Assembly: GCA_944325635.1 (NCBI GenBank)
Contig: CALVBD010000002.1
Span: 62,001-126,000, forward strand
Reading direction: 5' to 3'
Origin: Candidatus Gastranaerophilales bacterium
GTDB taxonomy: Bacteria > Cyanobacteriota > Vampirovibrionia > Gastranaerophilales > Gastranaerophilaceae
Length of the DNA: 64,000 nt
Part shown: positions 62,373 to 64,000 of the stretch, one piece after another
Position numbering within the stretch: the stretch's first letter is position 1
Layout of the letters: each line of letters begins with the position of its first letter
Notes under the pieces: generated by a model
The model's database searches: none
Told to the model about the DNA's origin: nothing
The model's input: the letters and a program-made list of their open reading frames with translations, nothing else
Position numbers and translations under genes: made by a program

Positions 62373-63251
62373 ATGCGAAAGATTAGTCTTGTATTTTTAA
62401 TATTTATTTTAACTATATTTATACCTAATCCGGCAAATGCTATTAAAATAGGCTTGCAGACAGGTGTTGACCGAATTGGTGTAGGCTCCTCCAATGCAAC
62501 CTCTCTCATAGATGCCAATACAAATAAAACTATTGTTAAAATTGATGCAATGAAAGGGTATGAGATAGTTCCTTACAAAAATACCATGGCCATTCGTCTT
62601 GACGGGAAATTTTACCAGATTTATTCGGATAATATTGTCCTGAAACCTGCCGAAGGCGGTTTTATAAGTGCAAAAAATAAATGGTACCGCGGTCATTTAA
62701 TTATTCAAAATAAAAATAAAAAATTAACAGTAATAAATGATGTCAGTTTAGAAGATTATATAAAAGGAGTGGTTCCCTCTGAAATGCCGTCAGGCTGGGA
62801 GTTGGAAGCCTTAAAAGCTCAGGCAATTGCCGCAAGAAGTTATGCTCTTGCAAATCTCGGTAAACGTGCCTCATTAGGGTATGACTTAAAAGATACTCCT
62901 GAAGACCAGGCGTACGGCGGAGCTTCTGCCGAAACCTCAAAAACAAACCGTGCGGTTGATGAAACAAGCGGCTTAGTCCTAACTTATAATTATAAAGTTG
63001 TATCAGCATTCTATTCTGCCTCTGCAGGCGGACAAACAGTTACGGCAAAAGAAGCCTGGGGAAATGATGTTCCTTATGTGCGTTCGGTTCCGTCTTTTGA
63101 TGACAATGTTAAAAAGAACGGGCACGGTATAGGTATGTCGCAGCATGGTGCAAATAACCTGGCAAAACAGGGATATAATGCTTATCAAATTTTAAATTAT
63201 TTCTATAAAAATATAAAATTTGCCCGTGCCAATAATACTTCTATAAATTAA
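62373..63251 (+). CDS. SpoIID/LytB-domain secreted protein
   Basis: 292 residues. Signal peptide RKISLVFLIFILTIFIPNPANA, then the SpoIID domain (~110-285): VSLEDYIKGVVPSEMPSGWELEALKAQAIAARSYAL, AYGGASAETSKTNRAVDETSGLVLTYN, FYSASAGGQTVTAKEAWG and KNGHGIGMSQHGANNLAKQG. SpoIID enzymes are lytic transglycosylases acting on stripped glycan strands; in non-sporulating cyanobacteria relatives they may remodel septal wall. TATAAT is 10 nt before the ATG, giving a leader of only a few nt. Confidence 0.9.
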   Translation: MRKISLVFLIFILTIFIPNPANAIKIGLQTGVDRIGVGSSNATSLIDANTNKTIVKIDAMKGYEIVPYKNTMAIRLDGKFYQIYSDNIVLKPAEGGFISAKNKWYRGHLIIQNKNKKLTVINDVSLEDYIKGVVPSEMPSGWELEALKAQAIAARSYALANLGKRASLGYDLKDTPEDQAYGGASAETSKTNRAVDETSGLVLTYNYKVVSAFYSASAGGQTVTAKEAWGNDVPYVRSVPSFDDNVKKNGHGIGMSQHGANNLAKQGYNAYQILNYFYKNIKFARANNTSIN

Positions 63252-63351
63252 CATAAGCGCCGTGCCTGCTGTCACAACGCTTTTTGAGTATGTATAGTGC
63301 TAAATTCCTTGTATATTAAGAAATTTTTTCTTTAAAAACCCTAAAACCCTC

Positions 63352-63379
63352 TTGTCAAAAACAAATAACGTGCTATAAT
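63352..63379 (+). promoter_or_regulatory. Promoter of the HU gene
   Basis: TTGTCA (63352-63357), 16-nt spacer, extended -10 TGCTATAAT with TATAAT at 63374-63379. Confidence 0.75.
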
Positions 63380-63456
63380 AAATCTGTCGAATACATAAGC
63401 ATGCGGAGAAAATGGTTTCTCTATTTACCGTTTGCTAAAGGAAGAAGGAGGTTCAG

Positions 63457-63729
63457 ATGAACAAAGAAGAATTAGTAAAAGAAGTATCCAAAAAAGCAAA
63501 AGTTTCTCAAAAAGCAACTGCTGATGTTGTAGCTGCTGTTTTGGAAACAATTGAAAAAACAGTTTCAAAAGGTAAAAAAGTTACTTTGGTTGGCTTCGGT
63601 ACATTTGAAGCTAGAAAAAGAGCTGCTAGAACTGGCCGTAACCCACAAACAGGTGCAGAATTAAAAATCGCTGCAAAAACAGTTCCGGCATTTTCTGCAG
63701 GTAAAAAATTCAAAGAACTTGTAAAATAG
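63457..63729 (+). CDS. hup: DNA-binding protein HU
   Basis: 90 residues: MNKEELVKEVSKKAKVSQKATADVV, VTLVGFGTFEARKRAARTGRNPQTG (the beta-arm signature) and AAKTVPAFSAGKKFKELVK. Histone-like dimer that bends DNA. GAAGGAGG lies before the ATG; the leader is about 70 nt. Confidence 0.96.
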   Translation: MNKEELVKEVSKKAKVSQKATADVVAAVLETIEKTVSKGKKVTLVGFGTFEARKRAARTGRNPQTGAELKIAAKTVPAFSAGKKFKELVK

Positions 63730-63745
63730 TTTTGAAAAAACAATT

Positions 63746-63779
63746 AAAAAAGAGTCTGACAGTGTTCAGGCTCTTTTTT
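63746..63779 (+). terminator. Terminator of the HU gene
   Basis: AAAAAAGAGTCTGA/TCAGGCTCTTTTTT stem with loop CAGTGT. Confidence 0.88.
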
Positions 63780-63896
63780 GTTGGAATATTTTTGAAAAGC
63801 TGGTCCTACCAACTTTGTATATTATTAAGATATGTAAAAGATATATGATATATATGTTATATGAATAAGGCAAAGTGGAATAGATATAATATAACC

Positions 63897-63967
63897 ATTT
63901 TCTTTATTTTCTCCTACACACTAACCTTTTACAAATTGAGATAAGCCGTCTTCGGATGGCTTTTTTT
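63897..63967 (+). ncRNA. Candidate CU-rich small RNA with UUCG terminator
   Basis: TATAAT at 63885-63890, then an unstructured stretch with TTTTCTCCTACACACTAACC (63907-63926), then the hairpin AGCCGTC-TTCG-GATGGCT (63944-63961) with a T run. No open frame with a ribosome binding site fits. TTTCTCCT could pair with AGGAG-type ribosome binding sites. It recalls cyanobacterial Yfr1 in plan, but the conserved Yfr1 core is not exact. A clear -35 is missing. Confidence 0.45.
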
Positions 63968-64000
63968 CTGTTTTGTATTACTTGAAAAAGTCTGAATAAT

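Noticed and set aside
63897-63967. Firm call as Yfr1
   Set aside because: The invariant ACUCCUCACAC core is only approximate and the first stem is missing.

Overview
The window comes from a low-GC bacterium that fits the gut cyanobacterial sister clade (Melainabacteria/Vampirovibrionia, Candidatus Gastranaerophilales). I infer this from several things seen together: pilin-like proteins with the clade-style FTLAEVLITLGIIG segment, a paralogous-looking protein starting MGLSASQARLL, a plant/cyanobacterial-type glutamate-cysteine ligase, the MEP-pathway kinase IspE, a PPi-dependent phosphofructokinase, DapF, a SpoIID-domain protein and heptosyltransferase-like GT9/GT4 enzymes. No 16S gene is present, so the assignment is an inference.

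Layout. 1-4.5 kb: start of an ABC-F ATPase, a DUF2023 gene and a DtxR-type metalloregulator that share the same operator-in-promoter, and an acyl-ACP thioesterase/acetyltransferase/amidohydrolase operon. 4.5-13 kb: nitrilase-family hydrolase, der GTPase, the rpsF-ssb-rpsR ribosomal operon split by a repeat block, dapF, a small heat-shock protein, a divergent NDK-like protein. 13-24 kb: tRNA-Ile(GAT), PncC, the first poly-G pilin, a second Hsp20, D-lactate dehydrogenase-like enzyme, DUF4127, mntP, an oligopeptide-type ABC ATPase, a LysM/proline-rich repeat protein, then 0.8 kb of repeats. 23-37.5 kb: ispE-rsmA, gshA-like, hpf, two glycosylation/membrane genes, a DHA2 efflux pump, a TonB-C secreted protein, pabBC-pabA, pgeF, an aquaporin. 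37.5-48 kb: a duplicated HNH protein, secreted alpha/beta hydrolase-like protein, nagZ, ACT protein, AGCS symporter, GT4, pfp, and a convergent sRNA/small-protein locus. 48-64 kb: an XRE regulator, DUF2400/TIGR02757 protein, the second poly-G pilin, gatA, a HEPN-MNT pair, dnaK, GT9, purB, clade-specific proteins, SpoIID protein, HU and a possible anti-SD sRNA.

Three observations stand out. (1) Two unlinked pilin-like genes (14920 and 50483) carry the same 5' cassette with an 11-G homopolymer. In both, 11 Gs put the pilin out of frame and 10 Gs would restore it, so they look like a phase-variable or slippage-controlled pilin set. (2) At least eleven genes on both strands have a -10-like hexamer exactly 6 nt before the start codon and no Shine-Dalgarno, which predicts leaderless mRNAs as a common mode here, while other genes keep strong AGGAGG sites. 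(3) Intergenic spaces longer than about 200 nt are mostly filled with short repeat families; one family has conserved arms around a non-conserved palindromic core, and one repeat-like segment lies in frame inside a glycosyltransferase gene.

All calls are from reading the sequence; no database search was made, and family names rest on recognised motifs.
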